DNA of 64,000 nucleotides from JBBRSD01 sp038245725 (GCA_038245725.1 JBBRSD010000001.1:62001-126000), one strand, 5' to 3'; counted from the first letter of the stretch, positions 33,019 to 42,519 are shown. Made by a program: numbers and translations. The notes: generated by a model from the letters alone, not told the origin.

Positions 33019-35031
33019 CTAACTGGCTTCGTCGAAGGCTTCGACGAACTGGCTGTTGTACAGGTCGAAGTAGAAGCCCTCGGCAGCAAGGAGCTCCTCG
33101 TGCGTGCCCTGCTCGATGATGCGGCCGTGGTTCATGACGAGAATCGTATCGGCGTCGCGGATCGTCGAGAGGCGGTGCGCGATCACGAAACTCGTGCGGT
33201 TCTCCATGAGCTTGGCCATCGCCTTCTGGATGAGCACTTCGGTGCGCGTGTCGACCGAGCTCGTCGCCTCGTCGAGGATGAGGATCTGCGGGTCGGCGAG
33301 GAACGCGCGCGCGATCGTGAGCAGCTGCTTCTCACCCGCCGAGACGTTCGTGGCGTCGTCGTCGAGTACGGTGTCGTAGCCGTCTGCTAGCGTGCGCACG
33401 AAGTGGTCGACGTGAGCCGCTTCGGCCGCGGCCACGATCTCGGCCTCGGTCGCGCCTTCTCGGCCGTAGGCGATGTTGTCTCGGATGGTGCCGCCGAACA
33501 GCCACGCGTCCTGCAGCACCATGCCGAAGAGGCTGCGTAGGGCGTCGCGGGTCATGTCATGCGTGTCGACGCCGTCGATCAGGATGCGGCCGTGATCGAT
33601 CTCGTAGAAGCGCAGCAGCAGGTTGACGAGCGTGGTCTTGCCGGCGCCCGTGGGGCCGACGATGGCGATCGTCTGGCCCGGCTTCACATCGAGGTCGAGG
33701 TCGGCGATGAGCGGAGTCTCGGGCTCGTACCGGAAGGAGACGTTCTCGAGACGGATCGAGCCGGTGCAGCGCTCGACGAGTTGCGGCGTGGTGGTGTCGG
33801 GCTCCTCCTCGGTCTCGTCCAGGAGCTCGAAGATGCGCTCGGCCGACGCAACGGCGCTCTGCATCACGTTTGCGATGCTTGCGAGCTGCATGATCGGCCA
33901 CGAGAACTGGCGCGAGTACTGGATGAACGCCTGGATGTCGCCGAGCGTGAGCGTGCCGGAGGCTACGCGGATGCCGCCGATCACAGCGATCGCGACGTAG
34001 TTAAGGTTGCCCACGATGGAGAGCGCGGGCTGGATCATGCCCGAGATGAACTGCGCCGAGAACGCCGCGTCGAAGAGCCCGTTGTTCTCGGCGTCGAACG
34101 TCTCGGCGGCTTGGCGCTCGTGGCCGAAGACCTTCACGATGTTGCGGCCGGTGTGTGTCTCCTCGATGTGGCCGTTGAGCTTGCCGGTGCGCTCCCACTG
34201 CAGTGCGAACTGCTTCTGCGAGCGCTTGGCGATCAGAATCGTCACGGCGATGGAGAGCGGCACGGTGAGCAGCGAGATCGTGGCGAGCAGCCAGTTGATC
34301 GAGAACATCATCGCGAGCACGCCGACAACGGTGAGCAGTGACGTGATGATCTGCGTGAGTGACTGCTGCAGGGTGTTGGCGATGTTGTCGATGTCGTTGG
34401 TCACGCGCGAGAGGATGTCGCCGCGCGGGTGCCCGTCGAAGTAGCGAAGCGGGAGCCGGGTGAGCTTCGCGTCCATCTGCTCGCGCAGCCGGTAGACGAT
34501 GCCCTGCGACATCCCCACGGTGAGGTACTGCTGCAGCCAGCCGAAAAGTGCGCTCAGGAGGTAGACCGCGGCCAGGAACAGCAGGAGCTGTCCGATCACC
34601 CCGAAGTCGACGCTGCCGTTCGGCGTCAGCTTCATCGTCGAGAGCATCTGCGCGAGCTGGTTCTGCCCGCCTGCGCGCAGCTGTGTCTCCACCTGCGCCT
34701 GAGTGACCCCCGGCTTCATGTACTGGTGGCTCAGCACGCCTTGGAAGAGCACGTTCGTCGCGTTGCCAAGGATCTTCGGGCCGGCGACGCTGAAGCCGAC
34801 GCTGAAGATGGCGAGCACGATGATGAACGCGATCGTGAACCGGTGCGGTCGCAGCAGGCCGAGAAGGCGCTTGCCCGACCCCTTGAAGTCCTTGGACTTG
34901 GCCGCCGGGGCCGTGAGGCCGTGACCGCCGCCGGGACCGCGGAACCCGCCGCCGCCCTGCCGTCCGCCCCCGCCCCCGCCTTCGCCCGGCCGCGTGCCGG
35001 ATGGCGTCGCAGAGTCGTCGCGCCCGCTCAC
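33019..35031 (-). CDS. ABC exporter half (permease-ATPase), second subunit
   Basis: 670 residues from the GTG that overlaps the partner's stop. A Gly-rich hydrophilic head (about 1-40) precedes six membrane helices (from about residue 60) and the nucleotide-binding domain: Walker A GPTGAGKTT, signature VSAGEKQ and Walker B ILILDEATS, then the His-loop VIAHRLSTI. The signature Gly in LSGGQ is Ala here (VSAGEKQ), which suggests an asymmetric pair. With the neighbour it would form a heterodimeric multidrug or lipid exporter (LmrCD/TM287-288 type). Confidence 0.92.
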   Translation of the reverse strand: MSGRDDSATPSGTRPGEGGGGGGRQGGGGFRGPGGGHGLTAPAAKSKDFKGSGKRLLGLLRPHRFTIAFIIVLAIFSVGFSVAGPKILGNATNVLFQGVLSHQYMKPGVTQAQVETQLRAGGQNQLAQMLSTMKLTPNGSVDFGVIGQLLLFLAAVYLLSALFGWLQQYLTVGMSQGIVYRLREQMDAKLTRLPLRYFDGHPRGDILSRVTNDIDNIANTLQQSLTQIITSLLTVVGVLAMMFSINWLLATISLLTVPLSIAVTILIAKRSQKQFALQWERTGKLNGHIEETHTGRNIVKVFGHERQAAETFDAENNGLFDAAFSAQFISGMIQPALSIVGNLNYVAIAVIGGIRVASGTLTLGDIQAFIQYSRQFSWPIMQLASIANVMQSAVASAERIFELLDETEEEPDTTTPQLVERCTGSIRLENVSFRYEPETPLIADLDLDVKPGQTIAIVGPTGAGKTTLVNLLLRFYEIDHGRILIDGVDTHDMTRDALRSLFGMVLQDAWLFGGTIRDNIAYGREGATEAEIVAAAEAAHVDHFVRTLADGYDTVLDDDATNVSAGEKQLLTIARAFLADPQILILDEATSSVDTRTEVLIQKAMAKLMENRTSFVIAHRLSTIRDADTILVMNHGRIIEQGTHEELLAAEGFYFDLYNSQFVEAFDEAS

Positions 35032-36758
35032 GCGACCTCCTCCTGGGACAGCTGCGAGTACACGATCTCGCGATACGTCTCGCTCGACTCCATCAGCTCC
35101 TCGTGCGTGCCTGTCCCTGCGATCGTTCCGCGGTCCATGACGATGATCCGGTCGGCGTGCATGATCGTGCTCACGCGCTGAGCGACGATGAGCACGGTGG
35201 CGTTGTGCGTCTCCTTCTTGAGCGCGGCGCGCAGCATCGAGTCGGTCTTGAAGTCCAGCGCCGAGAAGGAGTCGTCGAAGACGTAGATCTCGGGTCGCTT
35301 CACGAGCGCACGCGCGATCGCGAGGCGCTGACGCTGACCTCCCGAGACGTTCGTGCCGCCTTGCGTGATGGGAGCCTCGAGCTTCTCGGGCATCTCGGCG
35401 ACGAAGGTCTTGGCTTGCGCGGTCTCGAGCGCGCGCCACAGGTCGTCGTCGGTCGCGTCGTCTTTGCCGTAGCGGAGGTTGCTCGCGACGGTGCCGGAGA
35501 ACAGGAACGCGCGCTGCGGGATGAAGCCGATCGATCCCCACACGTCTTCCTGGCGCATCTGCCGGATGTCGTTGCCGTCGATGAGCACTGCGCCGCCGCT
35601 GACGTCGTAGAAGCGCGGGATGAGGTTGACGAGCGTGGACTTGCCGCTGCCGGTACTGCCGACGAGCGCGGTGATCTCGCCTGGACCTGCCGAGAAGCTG
35701 ATGTGATGCAGCACCGGGTCCTCGGCGCCTGGGTAGCGGAACTCCACGTCGCGAAACTCGACGTGGCCAGCGGTCCCGCGCACCGCGATCGGCTCGGCAG
35801 GATCGCAGACGGTGGGTGCGGCGTCGAGCACCGCCTGGATGCGGTCGGCGGACGCGGCCGCGCGCGGCACCATCGCGAACATGACCGTCGCCATCATCAC
35901 GGACATGAGGATCATCGCGATGTAGGTGAGGTATGCGGTCAGGTTGCCGATGGGCATCGCGCCGCTCGCGATCCGCAGCCCGCCGAACCACATCACGGCC
36001 ACGGTCGTGAGGTTCAAGATGCCGAACAGCGACGGGATCATGAACGCGAAGATGCGGTTCACCTTGATCGAGGTGTCGGTGAGATCGGCGTTGGCCTGCT
36101 CGAAGCGGCGCTGCTCGAATTCGTTGCGCACGAACGCGCGGATCACACGCACGCCAGAAAGCGTCTCGCGCGTCACCTGGTTGATGCGGTCGACCTTGAT
36201 CTGGACCGCCCGGAAGAGCGGCATCGCCTTGGCGACCACAAGGCCGATGAACCCTGCCATGAACGGCAGCACGATGACGAGGATTCCGGAGAGCGGGACG
36301 TCGGTGCGAAGCGCCATGATGATGCCGCCGATCGCCATGATCGGCGCGAGGATCATCATGTTGAGCGCCATCATGATGACCTGCTGGACCTGCTGGACGT
36401 CGTTGGTGTTGCGCGTGATGAGCGACGGGGTGCCGAACAGGTTGACCTCGGTCTGCGAGAACGTCTCGACCTTGCGGAAGATCGCGGCGCGCACGTCTCG
36501 GCCAAACGCCATCGACGCCTTGGAGCCCCAGTACACGCCCACCGCGGCGGCCACGCCCATGAGCACGGTGACGACGAGCATCATGGCACCGGCACGAGTG
36601 ATGTAGCCGGTGTCGCCCTTGGCGACGCCGTTGTTGATGATCTCGGCGTTCACCGCCGGGAGGTAGAGGTTCGCCATCGCTTGGACGAGCAGCATCACCA
36701 TCACGAAGACGAGCTGGCTGGTGTAGGGCTCAAGGTACTTCCTGAGCAGCCTGATCAT
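35028..36758 (-). CDS. ABC exporter half (permease-ATPase), first subunit
   Basis: 576 residues from the ATG at 36758, which overlaps the marR stop (ATGA). Six membrane helices, then Walker A GSTGSGKST, signature VSGGQRQR and Walker B of the form YVFDDSFSAL. The residue after Walker B is Asp (FDDS), not the catalytic Glu, so this half is probably the non-catalytic site of a heterodimer; its partner has LDEA. This is the classic arrangement of asymmetric exporters such as TM287/288. Confidence 0.92.
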   Translation of the reverse strand: MIRLLRKYLEPYTSQLVFVMVMLLVQAMANLYLPAVNAEIINNGVAKGDTGYITRAGAMMLVVTVLMGVAAAVGVYWGSKASMAFGRDVRAAIFRKVETFSQTEVNLFGTPSLITRNTNDVQQVQQVIMMALNMMILAPIMAIGGIIMALRTDVPLSGILVIVLPFMAGFIGLVVAKAMPLFRAVQIKVDRINQVTRETLSGVRVIRAFVRNEFEQRRFEQANADLTDTSIKVNRIFAFMIPSLFGILNLTTVAVMWFGGLRIASGAMPIGNLTAYLTYIAMILMSVMMATVMFAMVPRAAASADRIQAVLDAAPTVCDPAEPIAVRGTAGHVEFRDVEFRYPGAEDPVLHHISFSAGPGEITALVGSTGSGKSTLVNLIPRFYDVSGGAVLIDGNDIRQMRQEDVWGSIGFIPQRAFLFSGTVASNLRYGKDDATDDDLWRALETAQAKTFVAEMPEKLEAPITQGGTNVSGGQRQRLAIARALVKRPEIYVFDDSFSALDFKTDSMLRAALKKETHNATVLIVAQRVSTIMHADRIIVMDRGTIAGTGTHEELMESSETYREIVYSQLSQEEVA

Positions 36759-37258
36759 CGGGCGCCTTCCTCTGGGGGGACGTTCAGTGCCGCAGTGATG
36801 TTGTCGTGGACGAGGCCGAGGAGCCGGGTGAGTTCGGCGCGGTCGGTCTCCGAGAGTGGGCCGGCGAGCTCGCCGATGATTTCGCCCATCATCCGATGCA
36901 TGTCGTCGTGCAACGTCGCCCCTTGAGGCGTGAGACGGATGCGCGTGAAACGCTGATCGGTTGCGTCGGAAGTGCGTTCGACAAGACCTGCGCGCTCCAT
37001 CTTCTGCAGCATCACCGTGAGCGTGGGGCGCGCGATGTTGAGCTCCTCGGCCAAGTCCCTCTGCGTGGTGCCCTCGTGGTGCGCGATCGCGCTCAGGCAA
37101 AACATCTGACTGGGATGAAGGCCGTCCGTGGCCATCTTGCGCGCCATAAGCTGGCGGTGCGCGTGACCGGTGCGCATGAACGCCGAGAAGACGGCGGCCG
37201 CGCTGGGCTCGGCGCCGGGGAAACGAAGCGAGACGGCGTCGAGCGGCGGGTGATGCAT
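36755..37258 (-). CDS. MarR-family regulator of the ABC exporter
   Basis: 167 residues from the ATG at 37258 with GAGAGGAC 5 bases upstream. Winged-helix core: LHPSQMFCLSAIAHHEGTTQRDLAEELNIARPTLTVMLQKMERAGLVERTSDATDQRFTRIRLTPQG. It opens the operon and overlaps the exporter gene, so it probably represses it until a toxic ligand binds. Direct GGTTAGC repeats lie 50-70 bases upstream of the start. Confidence 0.9.
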   Translation of the reverse strand: MHHPPLDAVSLRFPGAEPSAAAVFSAFMRTGHAHRQLMARKMATDGLHPSQMFCLSAIAHHEGTTQRDLAEELNIARPTLTVMLQKMERAGLVERTSDATDQRFTRIRLTPQGATLHDDMHRMMGEIIGELAGPLSETDRAELTRLLGLVHDNITAALNVPPEEGAR

Positions 37259-37308
37259 GGGTGTCCTCTCGCGTCCGATCGGGAGATCGGGAACCTGCGG
37301 AGAATAAA

Positions 37309-37330
37309 GGTTAGCACCCGAACGGTTAGC
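37309..37330. repeat. GGTTAGC direct repeats upstream of marR
   Basis: GGTTAGC occurs at 37309-37315 and 37324-37330, 15 bases apart. They lie in the 240-base divergent gap between marR and the C39-peptidase gene (37259-37499) and could be a regulator half-site pair. No other feature is seen in this gap apart from GC-rich filler. Confidence 0.35.
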
Positions 37331-37499
37331 CTGCAAATCAATCGGGGGCTTTGACGAGAAAGGTTTCGGTAAGGCACGGGTAAGCAGCGCGCGGTCTTAT
37401 GGGCGGGCGGAGGTCGGGGTCGGCGTCATGCGTTAAGGGGGAGAGCACCATCCCGCGCCCGGAGTCCGCTGGTGTGTTCGTCAGATGAGAGGGGGAGGG

Positions 37500-38153
37500 A
37501 TGAAGTTCTCACGACTAGCCGGCGCTGCGCTGTTGATGGCGGTGCTGGCGGCAGGATCTGTGGGTTCTGCATACGCTTGGACGGTGGGCTCGAAATGGGT
37601 GACGATCCCGTGCACCACCGGCTGCGGCCAACAGGACTACAACAACTGGTGCGGAGTGGCGAGCAGTCATGCGGTGCTTCACAAGCTGGGCCACAACATC
37701 GCGCAATCGACGCTCGCGTTGAAGTACGGCGTGGGCAGAGCCGATGGCAGCGCGGTGGCAATCGAGAAGATCCCGGGCGTGCTCAACGGCTACGTGAGCG
37801 GATTCGACTACGTGCACGTTGCGCGGACAAGCGTGAACTCGGCAAGCACCATGGCGAGCATCGCGCAGTTCTGCGCGGACTACGGGTACCTGGGGATTCC
37901 GTGCGTGAACCCGTACCCGTACACGAACTCGCTCGGGCAGTACTCGCCCGGGCTGCCCACGTACTCGGGCGCGCAGAGAGGCGGGCACTACATTGTGATC
38001 CGCGGCTACAACAACACGTCGACGTCGCAGACGATCTACTACTGGGACCCGCACTACGACGGCACCCACTACGGCTACCACTCGACGTCTGCGGCGACGT
38101 TCTGGAAGTCCATGTACTACAAGAACTGGGGCAGCCAGGGAGTCGTGTACTAG
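37500..38153 (+). CDS. Secreted C39-like cysteine peptidase
   Basis: 217 residues from the ATG at 37500 after GAGGGGGAGGG. A signal peptide (about 1-26, MKFSRLAGAALLMAVLAAG ... AYA) is clear. The mature protein has the papain-like C39_2 layout: Cys in QDYNNWCGVASSHAVL (about residue 52), His in GGHYIVIRGYNN (about 166) and Asp in YYWDPHY (about 184). A CTTGC pair near the start could form a disulfide. It is the first gene of a four-gene envelope cluster and would act outside the membrane; the substrate is unknown. Confidence 0.8.
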   Translation: MKFSRLAGAALLMAVLAAGSVGSAYAWTVGSKWVTIPCTTGCGQQDYNNWCGVASSHAVLHKLGHNIAQSTLALKYGVGRADGSAVAIEKIPGVLNGYVSGFDYVHVARTSVNSASTMASIAQFCADYGYLGIPCVNPYPYTNSLGQYSPGLPTYSGAQRGGHYIVIRGYNNTSTSQTIYYWDPHYDGTHYGYHSTSAATFWKSMYYKNWGSQGVVY

Positions 38154-38156
38154 GCC

Positions 38157-39044
38157 ATGACCGGCTCAACCGCGATTACACCACGCCGGGCGTTCGCCGC
38201 ATTCGTCGCGGGGTTGATGTGGACGCTAGCTGACCTCAGCCTTGCGAGCTCGGTCATGGTTCGCTTCATGACGCTGGGCGACCGGACGGTGGAAAGCCTG
38301 TCGTACCGGCTCGTGTCGTGGACCGCTCTCATGCCGCTGACCGTGGCCAACCACTCGTTCGCTTTGATCTCCGCACCCGCCGAGACGCCCAGTGCGTTCG
38401 CTGTGGCGCTGGTTTGCTATGCGGCCGCCGCCGTCACCTGTATGGCGCTGGTCGCAGCCGCCGCACGACCGCGCGGTCGCCGAGTGGCGATGATCGTGGC
38501 GTTTGTCGCCACACTGCTCGCGATCACGGGCGGCGTGGGTCTCGCCGTTCGCGACGCGCGGGCCGGGGAAGCCCAGCGTGCGTTCTTCGCGCTGCTTGCG
38601 GGAGCGCCGGTCGCGCACAAAGACGCGGCGACCGTTTCGGCTGCCAGCCGGTTCGTGGCGAGCTATCCGGACTCGCGCTGGGTCGGTGAAGCGCTACGCA
38701 TCATCGCTATGGACGCGTGGGACGCCGATCGGTACTTCGACGCTGAGGCGCTCTGGCGGCGGTTCGAGAGCACCTTCGCCGATCCCACCGCACCTGGCGT
38801 GGCCTACGCCGAACTCAGCCGGGGGCTGTGCGACGAGCGGGCGGGGGCACGGCGGGAGGCGGCGTGTCGCTACCGAGCCGCGATTGCGGTGATCCGGGCG
38901 CGGCACGACGGCATCCAGGCGTGGATAGCGACGAGCGCTGCGCAGCATCTCGCGGTGCTTGAGCAGCAGGCGGGCATGCTCGTGACCGCCGGTTATTGGA
39001 AGACGAAAGCCCAGACGTTCTCGGACGTCTATTCAATCGAATGA
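38157..39044 (+). CDS. Membrane protein with extracytoplasmic repeat-like domain
   Basis: 295 residues, beginning 3 bases after the peptidase stop. Three hydrophobic segments (about 12-32, 75-100 and 103-125) are followed by a soluble domain of about 165 residues. That domain has helical hairpins resembling tetratricopeptide repeats: AATVSAASRFVASYPDSRWVGEALRIIA, DADRYFDAEALWRRFE and ARREAACRYRAAIAVI. It may tether the secreted peptidase or its target at the membrane. Family not recognised. Confidence 0.65.
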   Translation: MTGSTAITPRRAFAAFVAGLMWTLADLSLASSVMVRFMTLGDRTVESLSYRLVSWTALMPLTVANHSFALISAPAETPSAFAVALVCYAAAAVTCMALVAAAARPRGRRVAMIVAFVATLLAITGGVGLAVRDARAGEAQRAFFALLAGAPVAHKDAATVSAASRFVASYPDSRWVGEALRIIAMDAWDADRYFDAEALWRRFESTFADPTAPGVAYAELSRGLCDERAGARREAACRYRAAIAVIRARHDGIQAWIATSAAQHLAVLEQQAGMLVTAGYWKTKAQTFSDVYSIE

Positions 39045-39057
39045 AGAGGTGAACGGT

Positions 39058-40167
39058 ATGACTTACATGACGAAGGTCCGCGCTCTCATCGGCATGGCGC
39101 TGGTACTTGGGGTGGCGGCGCTGGTTGCCGTGCCGGCTGCGGGGCGCTGGCGGCAGACCGCGCAGGCGGAGCAGATACGCACACGATCGGTGCGCGAGTT
39201 GGGCGCGGCGCGGTCGTGGAAGGCGCGGATCGTCGAGACCGAGACGGGCAGCGACGGCAAGCGCACGGTGGCGCAGCAGGAGCTGCTGGTTCGCAAGCCG
39301 GGCGAGTACCGGCTCACACTCACCGAAAACGACGACAAGGGTCGCCCGGTCGTATCCACCAGCATCCGCACAAAGGGCGCGCTCTACACCCGGCGAGTGA
39401 ACGCTGACGGCTCAAGCGTGATGCACGTTGTGAAGGGTGTGCGGCCATCGGTCGGCATCGAACTCGACAACACGCTCGGGCAGGCGGTTGCAGCGATTTC
39501 AGACGCGCATCCGCTCAAAGTGGTCGGCAGCGATGACCGCGGCGGTCACACCACCGACAAGCTCCAAGTGGCGACGGGGCAGTTCGTCTGGGTGGATCGG
39601 ACGAGCGGCATGCCGGTCGAAGAACAGTCCGGCTCGGACGGGTTCGTCGCCGACGACATCGCCTTCAACGACGTCAAACGCGATGTGCCGGCTCCAGACG
39701 GCGAGTTCGACCCGGCAGCGCTGGGTAGTGTTGACAGCACGGTGGTCGAGGACCTTGGCTTCCGAGACGTCGCGTCGGCTGGCGCGGCGCAGGCAGCGGT
39801 CGGTTTCTCGCCGCTGGAGGTAGCCGTGCCCAGCGGATTCTCGCTCGCGCAGCAGGGCTACGTCGACTCGACCGTGCCCAACGGTGATGCAGCGGCAGAG
39901 CCTTCGTTTGTGAGCGCGTTCTCGAACGGCACCGATGGCGTGCTCGTCACGCAAGTGCTTCGCTCGGGCCTCGGCGACGCGGTTCCCGCGGCCGCGACAG
40001 AAGGCCCGGACGCTCCCGAAAGGGTCGTCGTCGACGGCAAACCTGCGCTCAGCTACCAAGACGCCTTCCGGCGACAGCTCGTGTTCGCCCGTCGAGATGT
40101 GCTCGTCACGATCGAAGGCAGTCTGTCAGAATCGGCCATGGAGGAGCTCGCGGGACGTATCCGCTAG
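39058..40167 (+). CDS. Membrane-anchored LolA/RseB-like protein
   Basis: 369 residues from the ATG at 39058, 7 bases after AGAGGT. One N-terminal helix (about 8-28) anchors an extracytoplasmic domain. Its first part (KARIVETETGSDGKRTVAQQELLVRKPGEYRLTLTE ... TKGALYTRRV) resembles the LolA/RseB/outer-membrane lipoprotein carrier fold. The last third, ending DVLVTIEGSLSESAMEELAGRI, resembles a DUF4367-type domain that follows in many Gram-positive envelope sensors. It may bind lipid or sense envelope state. Confidence 0.65.
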   Translation: MTYMTKVRALIGMALVLGVAALVAVPAAGRWRQTAQAEQIRTRSVRELGAARSWKARIVETETGSDGKRTVAQQELLVRKPGEYRLTLTENDDKGRPVVSTSIRTKGALYTRRVNADGSSVMHVVKGVRPSVGIELDNTLGQAVAAISDAHPLKVVGSDDRGGHTTDKLQVATGQFVWVDRTSGMPVEEQSGSDGFVADDIAFNDVKRDVPAPDGEFDPAALGSVDSTVVEDLGFRDVASAGAAQAAVGFSPLEVAVPSGFSLAQQGYVDSTVPNGDAAAEPSFVSAFSNGTDGVLVTQVLRSGLGDAVPAAATEGPDAPERVVVDGKPALSYQDAFRRQLVFARRDVLVTIEGSLSESAMEELAGRIR

Positions 40168-40189
40168 CGAAGACGGGATGGTGGGGGCA

Positions 40190-41095
40190 GTGAAGTTCGC
40201 TCGCTTGTTCGCCTGCGTGGTCTGTCTTGCGGGCCTGTCGGCCGCTGCCGGGTGCGCGTCGCAGCCGCCGCATGGCGCGGCTCCCGATAGCGCCTCTCGG
40301 CCGGCAGCATTGCCGGCCTACGCCGACGGTCTGACCTTCGTGAGTGACGGGCACGTGTGGACGGTGGGCGACGGCGCCACAAACGAGGTCGCGCCCGGAG
40401 GCGACGCGAAACGCGACGTCTCGCGCATCATCGGAGGCGACGGTCTCGCAGTCACCGCCGAGAGCGGGCAGTCTGCGTACGTGGAGACCGTGATCCCAGG
40501 TGATGCTCGGCGGAAACGAGTTCACGCCGCGAACGACGCGAGCTTGCTTGGCTCCGTGCGCTACGACATGAGCGGAGGTGGGTTTCGCCTCTGGGCCAGC
40601 GAGTTCGGCGACCCGGCGACCAGGCTCGTGGTGATCCGCGATGGCTCAGGCAGTGTCGTCCACCGTCTGCCTCTCGCCGGTTTCAGTGGCGAGTTCGACG
40701 TCGACCCCAGCGGCAAGACGGTCGTCTACACCGGCACCGGTCAAAACCCGGCCCAGCTCATGGTGTACTCCGGCTCGAGGTCGCAAGCGCTGGTGGCTGG
40801 CTTCGCCACGGTCTTCACGCCGTCGTTTTCTCGTGATGGTGGTTCGGTCTGCTTCACCGGAAGTCGGTCGCCATCGGATCCCCTTTCAGTGTGGGTCGTC
40901 GACGTGCATACGAAGGCCGTGCGAGCGATGGCCGGAACCAATGGCTGGAAGCCGACCTGGCCCGTGTTCTCGCCCGATGGCACCCGAATCGCATTCCGCT
41001 CAGGAAACGATGGCTCGTTGTGGATCGCTCCGCTGGGTGAAGGCGCGCCACAGAAACTTCCATTGTCAGCATCCGAAACGGCTCTGGCCTGGTGA
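40190..41095 (+). CDS. Beta-propeller lipoprotein (WD40-like/TolB-like)
   Basis: 301 residues from the GTG at 40190; the ATG at 40178 is an alternative. A lipoprotein signal ends in the lipobox LSAAAGC near residue 22. The rest has repeated TolB/PD40-type blades: FDVDPSGKTVVYTGTG, TPSFSRDGGSVCFTG and WPVFSPDGTRIAFRS, each with a SPDG-like turn. It closes the four-gene envelope cluster and probably acts as a binding scaffold on the outer face of the membrane. Confidence 0.75.
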   Translation: MKFARLFACVVCLAGLSAAAGCASQPPHGAAPDSASRPAALPAYADGLTFVSDGHVWTVGDGATNEVAPGGDAKRDVSRIIGGDGLAVTAESGQSAYVETVIPGDARRKRVHAANDASLLGSVRYDMSGGGFRLWASEFGDPATRLVVIRDGSGSVVHRLPLAGFSGEFDVDPSGKTVVYTGTGQNPAQLMVYSGSRSQALVAGFATVFTPSFSRDGGSVCFTGSRSPSDPLSVWVVDVHTKAVRAMAGTNGWKPTWPVFSPDGTRIAFRSGNDGSLWIAPLGEGAPQKLPLSASETALAW

Positions 41096-41100
41096 TACGC

Positions 41101-41137
41101 GTTGGACCGACGGGCCGAACCGGCCCGTCGGTCCAAC
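41101..41137 (+). terminator. Strong hairpin at the end of the envelope cluster
   Basis: A perfect 16-bp stem, GTTGGACCGACGGGCC against GGCCCGTCGGTCCAAC, with a 5-base loop (GAACC), 5 bases after the propeller-gene stop. No T-run, as often in high-GC genomes. Confidence 0.75.
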
Positions 41138-41244
41138 CGCCGTCGCACTCCACTCGTGCGGTGATGCCCAGCGGCATATACGGTACGACGCCAGAACGAT
41201 ACGATATGGGCTGCTGGCTTCCGGGGCACTCCATGGAGGATCGC

Positions 41245-42519
41245 ATGTCAGGTTTCGGTGTCTACTCTGAGGTCGGAAGGCTGCGCAAGGTGCTTATGCA
41301 CCGTCCGGGTCGATGCCTGGAACGCCTGACGCCTGCCAATCGCGAGGAGTTCCTCTTCGACGACGTCGTGTGGGTCGAGCGCGCACGCCGCGAGCATGAC
41401 GCCTTCGCCGGCGTGCTTCGCGACCGCGGCGTCGAGGTCTTCTACCTGCAAGACCTCCTCGCTCAGACGCTCGATGTCGCCCCCGAGGTTCGCCGCCGCA
41501 TCATCGAGCGCGCGGTCTCTTCCTACACCGTCGGCCTCTCGCTCGTGGGCGACCTGCGCGACTGGCTCTTCGCGCTCGACTCCGAACGGCTCGCGTCAGC
41601 ACTCGTGGCCGGCCTGCTCATCTCCGAGCTCGACGGTCTCGATCTGCGCGAGCTCAACCGCCATTCGCTCGGTGCCGCGCTCTCCGGGCCGGATTCGTTC
41701 GTCCTGCCGCCGTTGCCCAACTCCGTCTTCATGCGCGACTCGAGCGCGTGGCTCTTCGGTGGCGTGGTCCTTCCGCCGCTGTTCTACCACGCACGTCGTC
41801 TCGAGGTCGCGAACGTCTCGGCGATCTATCGCCACCACCCCATGTTCGCCGACAGTGACTTCTCCTTCTGGTACCCGCCCGCGGGCGATGCGGAGAAGTT
41901 CGCCCCTGAGGATTACGGTCAGGGCGGCCGGGGCGCGAGCCTCGAGGGTGGCGACCTCATGCCGATCGGCAACAAGACCGTGCTCGTCGGCATGGGAGAG
42001 CGCTCGACCGGCCGCATGGTCGAGCACGTCGCGCGCACGCTGTTCTCGGCGGGGGCGGCCGAGCGGGTCATCGCCTGTCGCATGCAGCAGGACCGCTCTT
42101 CGATGCACCTCGACACCGTGTTCGGCTTTATCGACCGCGACGCTGTCACGGCGTATTCGCCGGTCGTCGACGCGATGACGGTCTACAGCGTACGTCCCGG
42201 CGACGGCGACGACGTATTCGACGTCAGCGAGGAAGTCGGTTTGCTCGATGCCGTCCGAGACGCGCTTGGTCTCGAGACGCTGCGCGTCGTCTCCACTGGT
42301 GGCGACAACTTCCAAGCGGCGCGCGAGCAGTGGGACGACGCGAACAACGTCGTCGCGATCGAGCCAGGCGTGGTCGTGGCGTATGCGAAGAACACGTCCA
42401 CGAACGCGAACCTGCGGGCGGCGGGCATCGAAGTCATCGAGATCGAAGGTGGCGAGCTGGGCAAGGGCCGCGGCGGCTGCCACTGCATGACTTGCCCGCT
42501 CGAGCGCGACGGCCTCTAG
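41245..42519 (+). CDS. arcA: Arginine deiminase
   Basis: 424 residues from the ATG at 41245, 5 bases after GGAGG. It converts arginine to citrulline and ammonia. Guanidine-modifying fold signatures: LRKVLMHRPG, FMRDSSAWLFGG (the N-terminal Asp region), EGGDLMPIG, MHLDTVFGFID and the C-terminal catalytic Cys in GGCHCMTCPL, where Cys414 precedes Met. Two extra cysteines (412, 417) flank the active one, which is unusual. With carbamate kinase at 26.5 kb it forms the ADI route; an ornithine carbamoyltransferase is not in the window. Confidence 0.95.
   Translation: MSGFGVYSEVGRLRKVLMHRPGRCLERLTPANREEFLFDDVVWVERARREHDAFAGVLRDRGVEVFYLQDLLAQTLDVAPEVRRRIIERAVSSYTVGLSLVGDLRDWLFALDSERLASALVAGLLISELDGLDLRELNRHSLGAALSGPDSFVLPPLPNSVFMRDSSAWLFGGVVLPPLFYHARRLEVANVSAIYRHHPMFADSDFSFWYPPAGDAEKFAPEDYGQGGRGASLEGGDLMPIGNKTVLVGMGERSTGRMVEHVARTLFSAGAAERVIACRMQQDRSSMHLDTVFGFIDRDAVTAYSPVVDAMTVYSVRPGDGDDVFDVSEEVGLLDAVRDALGLETLRVVSTGGDNFQAAREQWDDANNVVAIEPGVVVAYAKNTSTNANLRAAGIEVIEIEGGELGKGRGGCHCMTCPLERDGL

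Noticed and set aside
35032..35991. Upstream extension of the second ABC exporter gene
   Set aside because: The extra residues are the shifted frame of the partner ABC gene; the GTG overlapping its stop is the natural start.
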